Source of the DNA: Streptomyces sp. NBC_01298
GTDB lineage: Bacteria; Actinomycetota; Actinomycetes; Streptomycetales; Streptomycetaceae
DNA length: 64,000 nt
Assembly: GCF_035978755.1 (NCBI RefSeq)
Contig: NZ_CP108414.1
Span: 2,480,001-2,544,000, forward strand
Direction: 5' to 3'
This document shows, one piece after another, positions 31,923-40,564 of the stretch (positions within the stretch are counted from its first letter, which is position 1; every line of letters starts with the position of its first letter). A program made the position numbers and the translations under genes. Below the pieces are notes generated by a model. It was not told the DNA's origin. It saw only the letters and a program-made list of their open reading frames with translations, and ran no database searches.

Positions 31923-33167
31923 TCACAAGGGCAGAGTGACACGCATCACGAGGCCACCCCCCTCGCGCGGGACGGCCTGGATCCTCCCGCCGTGCGCGCG
32001 CGCCACGGAGCGCGCGATCGAGAGGCCGAGCCCGACACCCTTGTCGCTGCCCGTGCGCTCCGTACGCAGCCGCCTGAAGGGCTCGAAGAGGTTGTCCACC
32101 TCGTACGCGGGAACCACGGGACCCGTGTTCGAAACCAGCAGGACCGCCTGCCCGTGCACGGCCTCGGTGGTCACGTCCACCCAGCCGCCCTCGGGCACGT
32201 TGTAGCGCACCGCGTTCTGCACCAGGTTGAGCGCGATCCGCTCCAGCAGTACGCCGTTGCCCTGGACCACGGCCAGCGCGCGCTCCCCGCGGATCTCCAC
32301 GCCCTTGGCCTGCGCCTCCCCGCGCGCCTGGTCGAGGGCGCGGGAGGCCACCTCCGCCAGGTCCACGGGCTTGCGCTCGATGATCTGGTTGTCGCTGCGG
32401 GCCAGCAGCAGCAGGCCCTCGACCAGCTGCTCGCTGCGTTCGTTGGTGGCCAGCAGCGTCTTGCCGAGCTGCTGGAGCTCCACCGGAGCCCCGGGATCGG
32501 AGAGGTGCACCTCCAGCAGCGTCCGGTTGATGGCCAGCGGGGTCCTCAGCTCGTGCGAGGCGTTGGCCACGAACCGCTGCTGGGCCGTGAAGGCCCGCTC
32601 CAGCCGGTCGAGCATCTCGTCGAAGGTGTCGGCGAGCTCCTTGAGCTCGTCGTCCGGACCGTCCAGCTCGATCCGCCGGGTGAGGTCCGAGCCGACCACC
32701 CGGCGGGCGGTCCGGGTGATCTTGCCGAGCGGCGAGAGCACCCGGCCGGCCATCGCGTAACCGAAGGCGAAGGCGATGATGCTCAGCCCCATCAGCGCCA
32801 TCAGCGAGCGGCTCAGCAGGTCGTCCAGCGCGTGCCGGCGCTGTTCGAGGATGCACGTGTTGATCGCGGCGTTGAACTGGTCGGGCATCTGGCCCGTACC
32901 GCTCACACCGGGGCAGCTGCTCGTGACCTGGATCGGGCCGCCGCCCACGATGGTGAACGGCAGCGCGTTGCCCTGCCGCAGCGCCTGGGCCGCCAGGAGG
33001 TAGATGATCGACAGCAGCAGGATGCCGGCGATCAGGAACATCCCGCCGTACAGCAGCGTCAGGCGTATCCGGATGGTCGGCCGCAGCCAAGGGAAAGGAC
33101 CCTCGGGCTGGCCGGGGTCCCAGGTCGGTTTCGGTGGCGCGGAGGGTGGCGCCGGGGTCGCGGCCAC
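31923..33167 (-). CDS. cutS: CutS-type sensor histidine kinase
   Basis: 414 residues; GTG 33167 starts 5 bases past the cutR stop. N-terminal helix (RLTLLYGGMFLIAGILLLSIIYLLAAQA), an extracellular domain of about 70 residues with two cysteines (SSCPGVSG and NTCILEQ), second helix, HAMP, HisKA with NASHELRTPLAINRTLL, and HATPase (NLVQNAVRYN, GVGLGLSIARSVA). The Cys pair in the sensor domain fits published ideas that CutS monitors redox or disulfide state outside the cell (from memory). Partner of the regulator just upstream. Confidence 0.85.
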   Translation of the reverse strand: MAATPAPPSAPPKPTWDPGQPEGPFPWLRPTIRIRLTLLYGGMFLIAGILLLSIIYLLAAQALRQGNALPFTIVGGGPIQVTSSCPGVSGTGQMPDQFNAAINTCILEQRRHALDDLLSRSLMALMGLSIIAFAFGYAMAGRVLSPLGKITRTARRVVGSDLTRRIELDGPDDELKELADTFDEMLDRLERAFTAQQRFVANASHELRTPLAINRTLLEVHLSDPGAPVELQQLGKTLLATNERSEQLVEGLLLLARSDNQIIERKPVDLAEVASRALDQARGEAQAKGVEIRGERALAVVQGNGVLLERIALNLVQNAVRYNVPEGGWVDVTTEAVHGQAVLLVSNTGPVVPAYEVDNLFEPFRRLRTERTGSDKGVGLGLSIARSVARAHGGRIQAVPREGGGLVMRVTLPL

Positions 33168-33172
33168 CCGCG

Positions 33173-33826
33173 TCAGATCCGGTAGCCGGAACCGGGCACG
33201 GTCACGATGACCGGCGGCTCCCCGAGCTTGCGGCGCAGCGTCATCACCGTCACGCGCACCACGTTGGTGAAGGGATCCGTGTTCTCGTCCCACGCCTTCT
33301 CCAGGAGCTGTTCGGCGGACACGACCGTGCCCTCGCTGCGCATGAGGACCTCCAGCACCGCGAACTCCTTCGGCGCCAGCTGCACCTCCTTGCCCTCGCG
33401 GAACACCTCGCGCCGGTTCGGGTCCAGCTTGATCCCCGCGCGCTCCAGCACGGGGGGCAGCGCGACCGTGGTGCGCCGGCCCAGCGCCCGTACCCGGGCG
33501 GTCAGCTCGGTGAACGCGAAGGGCTTGGGCAGATAGTCGTCCGCCCCGATCTCCAGGCCCTCGACCCGGTCGCTCACGTCGCCGGAGGCCGTCAGCATGA
33601 GCACGCGGGTGGGCATGCCGAGCTCGACGATCTTCCGGCACACGTCGTCGCCGTGCACGAGCGGGAGGTCCCGGTCGAGCACGACCACGTCGTAGTCGTT
33701 CACTCCGACGCGCTCCAGGGCCGCGGCACCGTCGTACACGACGTCCACGGCCATGGCCTCCCGGCGCAGTCCGGTGGCCACCGCATCGGCGAGCAGCTGC
33801 TCGTCCTCGACGACGAGTACGCGCAC
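33173..33826 (-). CDS. cutR: CutR-type OmpR-family response regulator
   Basis: 217 residues, GTG start. Receiver with VVEDEQLL, VVVLDRDLPLVHGDD (phospho-Asp), LTASG and PKPFAF; winged helix with LAPKEFAVLEVLMRSEGTVVSAEQLLEKAWDE and VVRVTVMTLRRKLGEPP. Length, sequence and map position (beside dut-DUF4193 and hemH) match S. lividans/S. coelicolor CutR as I recall it. The roughly 300 bases upstream to 34125 hold its promoter and no other gene. Confidence 0.87.
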   Translation of the reverse strand: MRVLVVEDEQLLADAVATGLRREAMAVDVVYDGAAALERVGVNDYDVVVLDRDLPLVHGDDVCRKIVELGMPTRVLMLTASGDVSDRVEGLEIGADDYLPKPFAFTELTARVRALGRRTTVALPPVLERAGIKLDPNRREVFREGKEVQLAPKEFAVLEVLMRSEGTVVSAEQLLEKAWDENTDPFTNVVRVTVMTLRRKLGEPPVIVTVPGSGYRI

Positions 33827-34125
33827 GTCGTTTCCTTCCTCAGAGCCCGTCAGGGCAGGGGTGTCATGTGTCGTCCATCCTGCCCCTTTCGCCGGTAAAC
33901 CGGCTGTAAGACGCCGCTCGGGGGCGCGCGAGGGGGCTCGGGGAGTACTCGAGGAGTGCTCAGGCGGTGCTCAGGGGGACCCGAGGGGCGGAAGTGAGGA
34001 TTCCCTCGCCTTACGAGGTTTCTGGGTCCAACGCGGCGGGGAGGACGACTTCACACCCCGAACACCTCCCTGACGGCGCACTGCCACGTGCCGCCGCCGA
34101 CCCACGAAGAGGGGGCGAACCCACC

Positions 34126-34299
34126 ATGGACGCATTCACCGCGGGTCTCCTGCAGCGCATCAGGAGCACGCAGTCGGACCTCAGGCAGGCTCGCGAGACG
34201 GGCGACGACTTCCTCGTGGAAGTGGAACAGGCGGAGCTGGAAGACCTCCAGCGCATCGCAGCCGATCACGGCGTTCCGGTCACCGTCTCCGCCTGCTGA
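34126..34299 (+). CDS. Small helical protein (57 aa), unknown function
   Basis: ATG 34126 preceded by AGAGGGGG. Sequence is one or two charged helices (FTAGLLQRIRSTQSDLRQAR, DDFLVEVEQAELEDLQRIAADHG) ending VPVTVSAC. The good ribosome binding site, the coding bias and the following terminator support a real gene. Not recognised; could be a small regulatory or structural protein. Confidence 0.6.
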   Translation: MDAFTAGLLQRIRSTQSDLRQARETGDDFLVEVEQAELEDLQRIAADHGVPVTVSAC

Positions 34300-34345
34300 C
34301 TCCAGCCGCCGGTAGCCAGCCCACCGGTCCTCGCACACCCCCGGA

Positions 34346-34374
34346 CCCCGGAGGCCGCCACCCGGCCGCCGGGG
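34346..34374. terminator. Terminator between the small gene and suhB
   Basis: 12-nt arms (34346-34357 and 34363-34374, 11 of 12 paired) with a 5-nt loop, followed by TTCCCTC. Bidirectional position between convergent genes. Confidence 0.7.
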
Positions 34375-34405
34375 TTCCCTCATGCCCGGGGGCCGGTCCG
34401 ACCGC

Positions 34406-35209
34406 TCAGTCGTGCCAGGCCCCGGCTTCCTCCAGCAGCGGCCGCAGCGAGGCGAACACCGCCGGGGTCGCCGCCAGCGCGAGTTCGCCCGAGGCGGGCT
34501 CCCCGGGGCGGCCGCCCGTCACCGCGCCCGCCTCCCGCGCGATCAGCTCGCCCGCCGCCAGGTCCCACGGGTTCAGCCCGCGCTCCCAGTACCCGTCCAG
34601 CCGTCCAGCGGCCACGTCGCACAGGTCGATCGCCGCCGAACCGCCGCGCCGGACGTCCCGGACCAGCGGGATGATCCGCCGCGCCACCTCGGCCTGGTGC
34701 GCCCGCCGGCTCTGGACGTACGCGAACCCGGTGCCGATCAGCGCCTGGTCCAGCGGAGCGGCCGGCCGGCAGGCGAGGCGGACCCCGCCCAGCCAGGCCC
34801 CGCGCCCCAGCACCGCGTGGTACGTCTCCCCGCGCATCGGCGCCGCCACGACCCCGGCCACGGTCTCGCCGCGGAACTCGGCCGCGATGGAGACGCCCCA
34901 GGTGGGGAGCCCGTAGAGGTAGTTCACCGTGCCGTCCAGCGGGTCGATGACCCACCGCACACCGCTGGTGCCGGCCGATTCCGAGCCCTCCTCGCCCAGC
35001 AGCCCGTCCTCGGGCCGCCGCTCCGCGAGGATGCCGGTGATCAGCTTCTCGGCCGCGATGTCCATCTCGGTCACCACGTCGATCGGGCTCGTCTTGGTCG
35101 AGGCGACCGCCAGATCGGCGGGCCGCCCGTCCCTCAGCAGCGCGCCCGCCCGGCCGGCCGCCTCCAGGGCCACGTCCAGCAGTTCGGTCTTCAGCTCTTC
35201 GGAGATCAC
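34406..35209 (-). CDS. suhB: Inositol monophosphatase family protein (SuhB-like)
   Basis: 267 residues, GTG start. The Mg2+-phosphatase motifs are present: TSPIDVVTEMDIAAEK, GEEG, WVIDPLDGTVNYLYGLPTWGVSIA (motif WxIDPLDGT), and a C-terminal LNPWDLAAGELIAREAGAVTG. Hydrolyses inositol-1-phosphate to inositol, needed for mycothiol and phosphoinositides in actinomycetes. Map position matches Rv2701c suhB near dut in M. tuberculosis (from memory). Confidence 0.92.
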   Translation of the reverse strand: MISEELKTELLDVALEAAGRAGALLRDGRPADLAVASTKTSPIDVVTEMDIAAEKLITGILAERRPEDGLLGEEGSESAGTSGVRWVIDPLDGTVNYLYGLPTWGVSIAAEFRGETVAGVVAAPMRGETYHAVLGRGAWLGGVRLACRPAAPLDQALIGTGFAYVQSRRAHQAEVARRIIPLVRDVRRGGSAAIDLCDVAAGRLDGYWERGLNPWDLAAGELIAREAGAVTGGRPGEPASGELALAATPAVFASLRPLLEEAGAWHD

Positions 35210-35255
35210 GCCCGGCTCCCGTTCATCGAATTCCGCTGACTTCAGTGCGCTACGG

Positions 35256-36431
35256 CTACGCGTACGGGCTGTCCGCGCCCGCGGCCGCCGGCCGGGGCCC
35301 GCGCGCCGGGCAGCAGCCCACCGCGCACAGGTCGTGGCTCGCGCCGAGCAGCCCGAGCGCGCAACGCTCCACGGACTCGCCGCGTTCCGCCGCGGCCCGC
35401 TCCAGCACGAGGTCCCGTACCGCCGCCGCGAACCGGGGGTCGGAGCCGACCGTGGCCGAGCGGGCGATCGGCAGCCCCAGCTCGGCGGCCTTGGCCGTCG
35501 CCTCCGTGTCGAGGTCGTACAGCACCTCCATGTGGTCCGAGACGAAGCCGATCGGCACCATGACCACCGCCGGGGCGCCCGCCCCGTGCAGGGCCTCCAG
35601 GTGGTCGCAGATGTCCGGCTCCAGCCACGGGATGTGGGGGGCGCCGCTGCGCGACTGGTAGACGAGCTCCCAGGGCAGCTCGGTGCCGGTCTCGGCGCGG
35701 ACCGCGTCGGCGATCACCTTGGCGACGTCCAGGTGCTGCTTGACGTAGGCCCCGCCCGCGCCGTCCGCCGTGTGGTCCTCCACCGGGCCGGAGGCGTCCG
35801 CCGCCGCGTTCGGGATGGAGTGGGTGGTGAAGGCCAGGTGCGCGCCGGCGCGCACCTCCTCGGGCAGCGCGGCCAGCGAGGCCAGCACCCCGTCGATCAT
35901 GGGCTGCACGAAGCCGGGGTGGTTGAAGTAGTGCCGCAGCTTGTCGACCTTCGGCAGGTCCGCCTCGGCCACGCCCTCCTCCACGAGCAGGGCGAGCGCG
36001 TCGGCGAGGTTCTCGCGGTACTGCCGGCAGCCCGAGTACGAGGCGTACGCGCTGGTCGCGAGCACCGCGACGCGGCGGCGCCCGTCGGCGGCCAGCTCGC
36101 GCATCACGTCGTTCAGGTACGGGGCCCAGTTGCGGTTGCCCCAGTACACGGGCAGGTCCAGGCCGTGCCCGGCGAAGTCCTTGCGCAGGGCGTCCAGCAG
36201 CTCGCGGTTCTGGCCGTTGATCGGGCTGACTCCGCCGAAGCCGAAGTAGTGCTGCCCGACCTCCTTGAGCCGCTCGCGCGGGATGCCGCGGCCGCGCGTG
36301 ACGTTCTCCAGGAACGGCACGACGTCGTCGGGCCCCTCGGGGCCGCCGAAGGACAGCAGCAGGAGGGCGTCATAGGGGGCGGCAGGGCCTTCGGTCGAGC
36401 CGGGGGCGCTGGCGCGGAGCTGGTCAGACAT
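35256..36431 (-). CDS. hemH: Ferrochelatase (coproporphyrin type)
   Basis: 391 residues; ATG 36431. Begins [25 protein letters not shown] and contains [14 protein letters not shown], the metal/porphyrin-site THSIPNAA His, and [12 protein letters not shown]. Cysteines SGCRQYRE and C-terminal DLCAVGCC correspond to the four [2Fe-2S] ligands known in mycobacterial ferrochelatase. In actinobacteria this enzyme inserts iron into coproporphyrin III (CpfC). A Pro/Ala-rich tail follows the Cys cluster. Confidence 0.94.
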   Translation of the reverse strand: MSDQLRASAPGSTEGPAAPYDALLLLSFGGPEGPDDVVPFLENVTRGRGIPRERLKEVGQHYFGFGGVSPINGQNRELLDALRKDFAGHGLDLPVYWGNRNWAPYLNDVMRELAADGRRRVAVLATSAYASYSGCRQYRENLADALALLVEEGVAEADLPKVDKLRHYFNHPGFVQPMIDGVLASLAALPEEVRAGAHLAFTTHSIPNAAADASGPVEDHTADGAGGAYVKQHLDVAKVIADAVRAETGTELPWELVYQSRSGAPHIPWLEPDICDHLEALHGAGAPAVVMVPIGFVSDHMEVLYDLDTEATAKAAELGLPIARSATVGSDPRFAAAVRDLVLERAAAERGESVERCALGLLGASHDLCAVGCCPARGPRPAAAGADSPYA

Positions 36432-36601
36432 GCTTCGAATCCTGCCACCCGCCGCCGCCCCGCGGAAAACAGGTCCGGCCTCCGGGACCGCTCGACGCGG
36501 GGGTACGGGCCGTTCGGCCCCTGTCCGGTTCCTCCCCGCGCGGGCGGCTTGTGCGCGGTCGTAACCTGTATGGGCCAATGACGTCCCTTACGGAGGGCAC
36601 C

Positions 36602-37864
36602 TTGCCCAGTCCCTACCGCGCGCTCTTCGCCGCCCCCGGGAGCCGGGGCTTCAGCGCGGCCGGCCTCATAGGCCGGCTGCCGCTCTCCATGGTCGGCATC
36701 GGCATCCTGACGATGATCTCCGAGCTCACCGGCCGCTACTCGCTGGCCGGCGCCCTCACCGCCACCCTCGCGCTCTCCGCCGCCGGGATCGGCCCGCAGG
36801 TCTCCCGCCTGGTCGACCAGTACGGCCAGCGCCGCGTCCTGCGCCCGGCGAGCCTGCTCGCGATCCTCGCCATCTCCGGGCTGCTGCTGTGCGCGGCCAA
36901 CCACGCGCCCGACTGGACCCTGTTCGTCTTCGCCGCGCTCGCGGGCTGCGTACCCAGCGTGGGCGCGATGATCCGGGCCCGGTGGACGGCCATCTACCGG
37001 GACTCGCCGCGCGAACTGCACACCGCGTACTCCCTGGAATCCGTCCTGGACGAGGTCTGCTTCATCTTCGGGCCGATCCTCGCCATCGGGCTCTCCACCA
37101 CCTGGTTCCCCGAGGCGGGCCCGCTGGTCGCCGGGGTCTGCCTGCTCGTGGGCGTGTGGTGGCTGACCGCGCAGCGCGCCACCGAGCCGGCCCCGCACCC
37201 GCGCGACGAGCACTCCGACCGGACCTCGGCGCTGCGCTCGCCCGGACTCCAGGTGCTGGTGGCCACCTTCGTCGCCACCGGGGCCATCTTCGGCTCCATC
37301 GACGTGGTCACGCTGGCCTTCGCCGAGGAGCAGGGGCACAAGGCGTGGGCCAGTTTCATCCTGGCCGTCTGGGCGGTCGGATCCTGCCTCGCCGGCATCG
37401 TCTTCGGCCTGCTGCACCTCAAGGGCAAGGCCGAACGCAGGTGGGTGCTGGGCATCTGTGCGATGGCCGTGAGTATGATCCCCCTCCTACTGGCCGGGAA
37501 CCTTCCGTTTCTGGCCGTGGCGCTCTTCGTCTCGGGCCTCGCCATCGCTCCCACGATGATCACCACGATGGCCCTGATCGAGGCGCACGTACCACGCGCG
37601 AAGCTGACCGAGGGGATGACCTGGACGGGCACCGGGCTCGCGGTCGGGGTCGCGCTCGGGTCCTCCGTGGCCGGCTGGGTCATCGACGCCGCCGGCGCGA
37701 AGACCGGGTACGTCGTCTCCATCTCGGCGGGGGCCGCCGCGGCGGCGGTTGCGTTCGCGGGTTACCGCCGGCTGACGAGGCCGGCGCAAGGGGAGGAGCC
37801 TTCCAACGATGGCGACGACGGGGACAGCAGGCAGCGGCGGGACACGGACCGCCGCGTGGCATAA
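36602..37864 (+). CDS. MFS transporter
   Basis: 420 residues from TTG 36602, which has GGAGGG at 36592-36597; ATG 36578 is an alternative start without a good ribosome binding site. Twelve helices; loop 2-3 has QVSRLVDQYGQRRVLRPA. The C-terminal tail is hydrophilic (GEEPSNDGDDGDSRQRRDTDRR). Substrate unknown; no drug-family signature seen. Its last 56 bases overlap the oxidase gene, so the two are probably one operon and the transporter might handle a sugar or polyol substrate. Confidence 0.82.
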   Translation: MPSPYRALFAAPGSRGFSAAGLIGRLPLSMVGIGILTMISELTGRYSLAGALTATLALSAAGIGPQVSRLVDQYGQRRVLRPASLLAILAISGLLLCAANHAPDWTLFVFAALAGCVPSVGAMIRARWTAIYRDSPRELHTAYSLESVLDEVCFIFGPILAIGLSTTWFPEAGPLVAGVCLLVGVWWLTAQRATEPAPHPRDEHSDRTSALRSPGLQVLVATFVATGAIFGSIDVVTLAFAEEQGHKAWASFILAVWAVGSCLAGIVFGLLHLKGKAERRWVLGICAMAVSMIPLLLAGNLPFLAVALFVSGLAIAPTMITTMALIEAHVPRAKLTEGMTWTGTGLAVGVALGSSVAGWVIDAAGAKTGYVVSISAGAAAAAVAFAGYRRLTRPAQGEEPSNDGDDGDSRQRRDTDRRVA

Positions 37865-39143
37865 CTGGGCGGGCAACATCAGCGCCACGCCCGCGCGCGT
37901 GGTCACCCCGGCATCGGTCGGGGACCTCCGGGAGGCGGTCCGCCGGGCCGCCGGGGACGGGCTCAAGGTGAAGGCGGTGGGCTCCGGCCACTCCTTCACC
38001 GCGGCCGCCGCGACCGACGGCGTACTGATCCGCCCGCAGGCGCTGGCCGGGATCCAGTCGATCGACCGGACCGCCGGCACCGTCACCGTGGCGGCGGGCA
38101 CGGTCCTCAAGGACCTCAACCTGGCCCTCGCCCAGGAGGGCCTGTCGCTCACCAACATGGGCGACATCATGGAGCAGACGGTCTCGGGCGCCACCAGCAC
38201 CGGCACCCACGGCACCGGCCGCGACTCGGCCTCCATCGCCGCCCAGATCCGCGGCCTGGAGCTGGTCACGGCGAACGGTGAGCTGCTGTCGTGCTCCGAG
38301 AAGGAGAATCCGGAGGTCTTCGCGGCGGCCCGGCTGGGCATCGGGGCGCTCGGCGTCGTCACCGCGCTCACCTTCGCCGTGGAGCCGCTCTTCTTCCTGA
38401 CCGCCCGTGAGGAGCCCATGAGCTTCGACCGGGTGACGGAGGAGTTCGACCAGCACCACGCGGAGAACGAGCACTTCGAGTTCTACTGGTTCCCGCACAC
38501 CGGCAACTGCAACACCAAGCGCAACAACCGCAGCCAGGGCCCGGCCGCCCCGCCCGGAGCGGTCTCCGCCTGGGTCGAGGACGAGCTGCTGTCCAACGGC
38601 CTCTTCCAGGCCGTGAACTCCTTCGGCCGCGCCGTCCCGGCGTCCATCCCCTCCATCGCCCGGATCGCGAGCCGCGCCCTGTCGGCGCGCACCTACACGG
38701 ACATCCCGTACAAGGTGTTCACCAGCCCGCGCCGGGTGCGGTTCGTGGAGATGGAGTACGCCCTTCCGCGCGAGCGCGTCGTCGGGGCGCTACGGGAGCT
38801 GAAGGCCATGGTGGACCGCTCCGACCTGCGGATCAGCTTCCCGGTGGAGGTGCGGACCGCTCCGGCGGACGACATCACCCTGTCGACGGCCTCGGGCCGC
38901 GAGAGCGCCTACATCGCGGTGCACATGTACAAGGGCACCCCGTACCAGGCCTACTTCACGGCCGCCGAGCGGATCTTCACCGAGCACGGCGGGCGGCCGC
39001 ACTGGGGCAAGGTGCACACGCGGGACGCGGAGTACTTCGCCGGGGTGTACCCGCGCTTCGGGGAGTTCACCGCGCTCCGGGACCGGCTGGACCCGGACCG
39101 GGTCTTCGGCAACGACTACCTGCGGCGGGTCTTGGGAGATTGA
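37809..39143 (+). CDS. FAD-binding D-arabinono-1,4-lactone oxidase family protein
   Basis: 444 residues; ATG 37809 after GGGGAGGAG, overlapping the MFS gene by 56 bases in another frame. N-terminal FAD_binding_4 domain: ARVVTPASVGDLREAV, then VGSGHSFTAA, whose His is the residue that carries covalent FAD in this vanillyl-alcohol-oxidase group, then GTHGTGRDSASIA. C-terminal ALO domain ends HWGKVHTRDAEYFAGVYPRFGEF...LDPDRVFGNDYL. It oxidises a sugar lactone or alditol with O2. Exact substrate cannot be told. Confidence 0.9.
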   Translation: MATTGTAGSGGTRTAAWHNWAGNISATPARVVTPASVGDLREAVRRAAGDGLKVKAVGSGHSFTAAAATDGVLIRPQALAGIQSIDRTAGTVTVAAGTVLKDLNLALAQEGLSLTNMGDIMEQTVSGATSTGTHGTGRDSASIAAQIRGLELVTANGELLSCSEKENPEVFAAARLGIGALGVVTALTFAVEPLFFLTAREEPMSFDRVTEEFDQHHAENEHFEFYWFPHTGNCNTKRNNRSQGPAAPPGAVSAWVEDELLSNGLFQAVNSFGRAVPASIPSIARIASRALSARTYTDIPYKVFTSPRRVRFVEMEYALPRERVVGALRELKAMVDRSDLRISFPVEVRTAPADDITLSTASGRESAYIAVHMYKGTPYQAYFTAAERIFTEHGGRPHWGKVHTRDAEYFAGVYPRFGEFTALRDRLDPDRVFGNDYLRRVLGD

Positions 39144-39195
39144 GCCCGGGAGATTGAGCCCGGGGGATTGCGCCTCGGGGACCGGGCCCGGGCCC

Positions 39196-40026
39196 TCAGG
39201 GGGCCGGTGACTCCTGGCCGGTCCCGGGGCTCGGCGTGTGCTTGCCGGTGCCCGGGCTGGGAGTCGGGGTCGGGGTCGGCGTGGGAGTCGGGTCCGGCTT
39301 CGGTGTCGGCGTGGGAGTCGGGGTCGGAGTCGGGGTGGGCCGGGGAGTCGGGGACCCCGAGGGGTCCGGGTCGGGCTTCGGGCTCGGGTCGCCGTTCGAG
39401 TGCGAAGGGCTCGGGGAGTTCCCGGTGTCCGGGGTCTTCCCGCCCTTGCCGCCCCTTCCCCCGCCGGGCGGGGCCGGCTTCTCCTCGGAGACCTTCTGGG
39501 TGCCGCCGGAGAAGAGGGTCCCGCCCCCCTTGCTGACGGAGGTGTCGGCGATCGCCTCGTAGGTTCCGATGCCGCCGAGGGCGATGGCGAAGGCCGCCCC
39601 CGAGGCGACCGCCGTGCGCTTCCAGCCCCGGAACCGCTTGCCGTGCACGGTGGCCGCGCCGAACTCCTCCGAGACCTCCGGCGGCGGGACCTGGCGCAGC
39701 ATCATGGTCCCGTCGGGCGCCCGCACCTCGTGGGGCTCCTCGCGCGGCCCCTCCACCGGGACCTGACGGGCCTTCGGCCGGGCCGTCTCGCGCAGCTGGT
39801 CGCCGGTGCGGCGGAAGAAGTGCTGGATGACGGGTCCGCCCGCGGTGGCCACCACGCTCACCACTCCGGCGCCGAGGATGGTCCCGTAGACGCCCATCTG
39901 CGAGGCCAGCAGCGCCGCGGCGACCGTGGCGAGGGAGGAGCCCGCGACCTGAGCCGCGCTCAGATCGAGCTTCTTCGTCTCCTTCTCCCGCTCCGGTTCC
40001 ACGTCCAGCACCGTCTTCTGACCCAT
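39196..40026 (-). CDS. Membrane protein with Pro-Thr repeat tail
   Basis: 276 residues from ATG 40026 (ATG 40032 and TTG 40062 are alternatives). A first hydrophobic segment (VAGSSLATVAAALLASQMGVYGTILGAGVVSVVAT) and a second single helix (AVASGAAFAIALGGIGTYEAIAD) flank a polar domain. A long Pro/Ser/Thr-rich extracellular tail follows, with PTPTPT runs encoded by GTCGGG-type tandem repeats. It looks like a cell-wall-spanning stalk without a sorting motif. Function unknown. Confidence 0.7.
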   Translation of the reverse strand: MGQKTVLDVEPEREKETKKLDLSAAQVAGSSLATVAAALLASQMGVYGTILGAGVVSVVATAGGPVIQHFFRRTGDQLRETARPKARQVPVEGPREEPHEVRAPDGTMMLRQVPPPEVSEEFGAATVHGKRFRGWKRTAVASGAAFAIALGGIGTYEAIADTSVSKGGGTLFSGGTQKVSEEKPAPPGGGRGGKGGKTPDTGNSPSPSHSNGDPSPKPDPDPSGSPTPRPTPTPTPTPTPTPKPDPTPTPTPTPTPSPGTGKHTPSPGTGQESPAP

Positions 40027-40077
40027 CGCCATCCCCTGCGTGTCCTGCCCCTCGCGCTCCAACGCCTTCTCCCGTTA

Positions 40078-40110
40078 CTGACACGTCAGCGAAACGGATA
40101 GTTCCGTTTC
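40078..40110. promoter_or_regulatory. Two adjacent dyads upstream of the Pro-Thr membrane protein
   Basis: CTGAC-AC-GTCAG (40078-40089) and GAAACGGA-TAGT-TCCGTTTC (40091-40110), both with perfect arms, one base apart. They sit about 50 bases upstream of the minus-strand start codon and could be operator sites or a leader structure. Confidence 0.5.
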
Positions 40111-40564
40111 CGGAGATTCTGTGAAGCAAGACACCCGAAATCGGGTGCGTGCGCAGGTCCGGCCGGATGGGGGCCCGATCCAGGGCAGCCCAACTCCCGC
40201 CGTCCGGGACAAGTTCGGCGGCGCGGCGGTCCACCCAGGTGGCCCGAATGGAGTACTGTGGCGAGCCCTGGGGCCGTCCTTCCTTTCGGATGTCCGGACT
40301 CGGGAGAGGGGGCCGGCTGATGGAAAAACGGCACTCGAGACCGGCGATGCCGCGGTTTTGCACGGGATCCTGCTGCGCACAGTAATCGTTCGGTCACTGT
40401 GCGTGCCCAACAGGTAACCGTGCCATAACAGCGATCAAGGGCGCATGCCCGACACGCCGGTTTAACTCGGCAAGGTAGTGGCAGGCTGCACCCGGGCAGG
40501 CCACACTCGACTAGCGGAAGCAGCGACGCACGTGACGTCGGCAGGCACCACCCGGGAGGTCCCC
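40111..40564 (+). promoter_or_regulatory. Long intergenic region upstream of sepH
   Basis: About 450 bases without a convincing gene; open frames here are short and Arg/Pro-rich. It must hold the sepH promoter. A possible site is the A/T-richer segment around 40385-40445 (TAATCGTTCGGTCACTG, GTAACCGTGCCATAACAGCG). GGGAGG just before ATG 40565 is the sepH ribosome binding site. Confidence 0.4.

Noticed and set aside
40121..40417. A 98-codon gene upstream of sepH
   Set aside because: No ribosome binding site and Arg/Gly/Pro-rich content; more likely part of the sepH promoter region.
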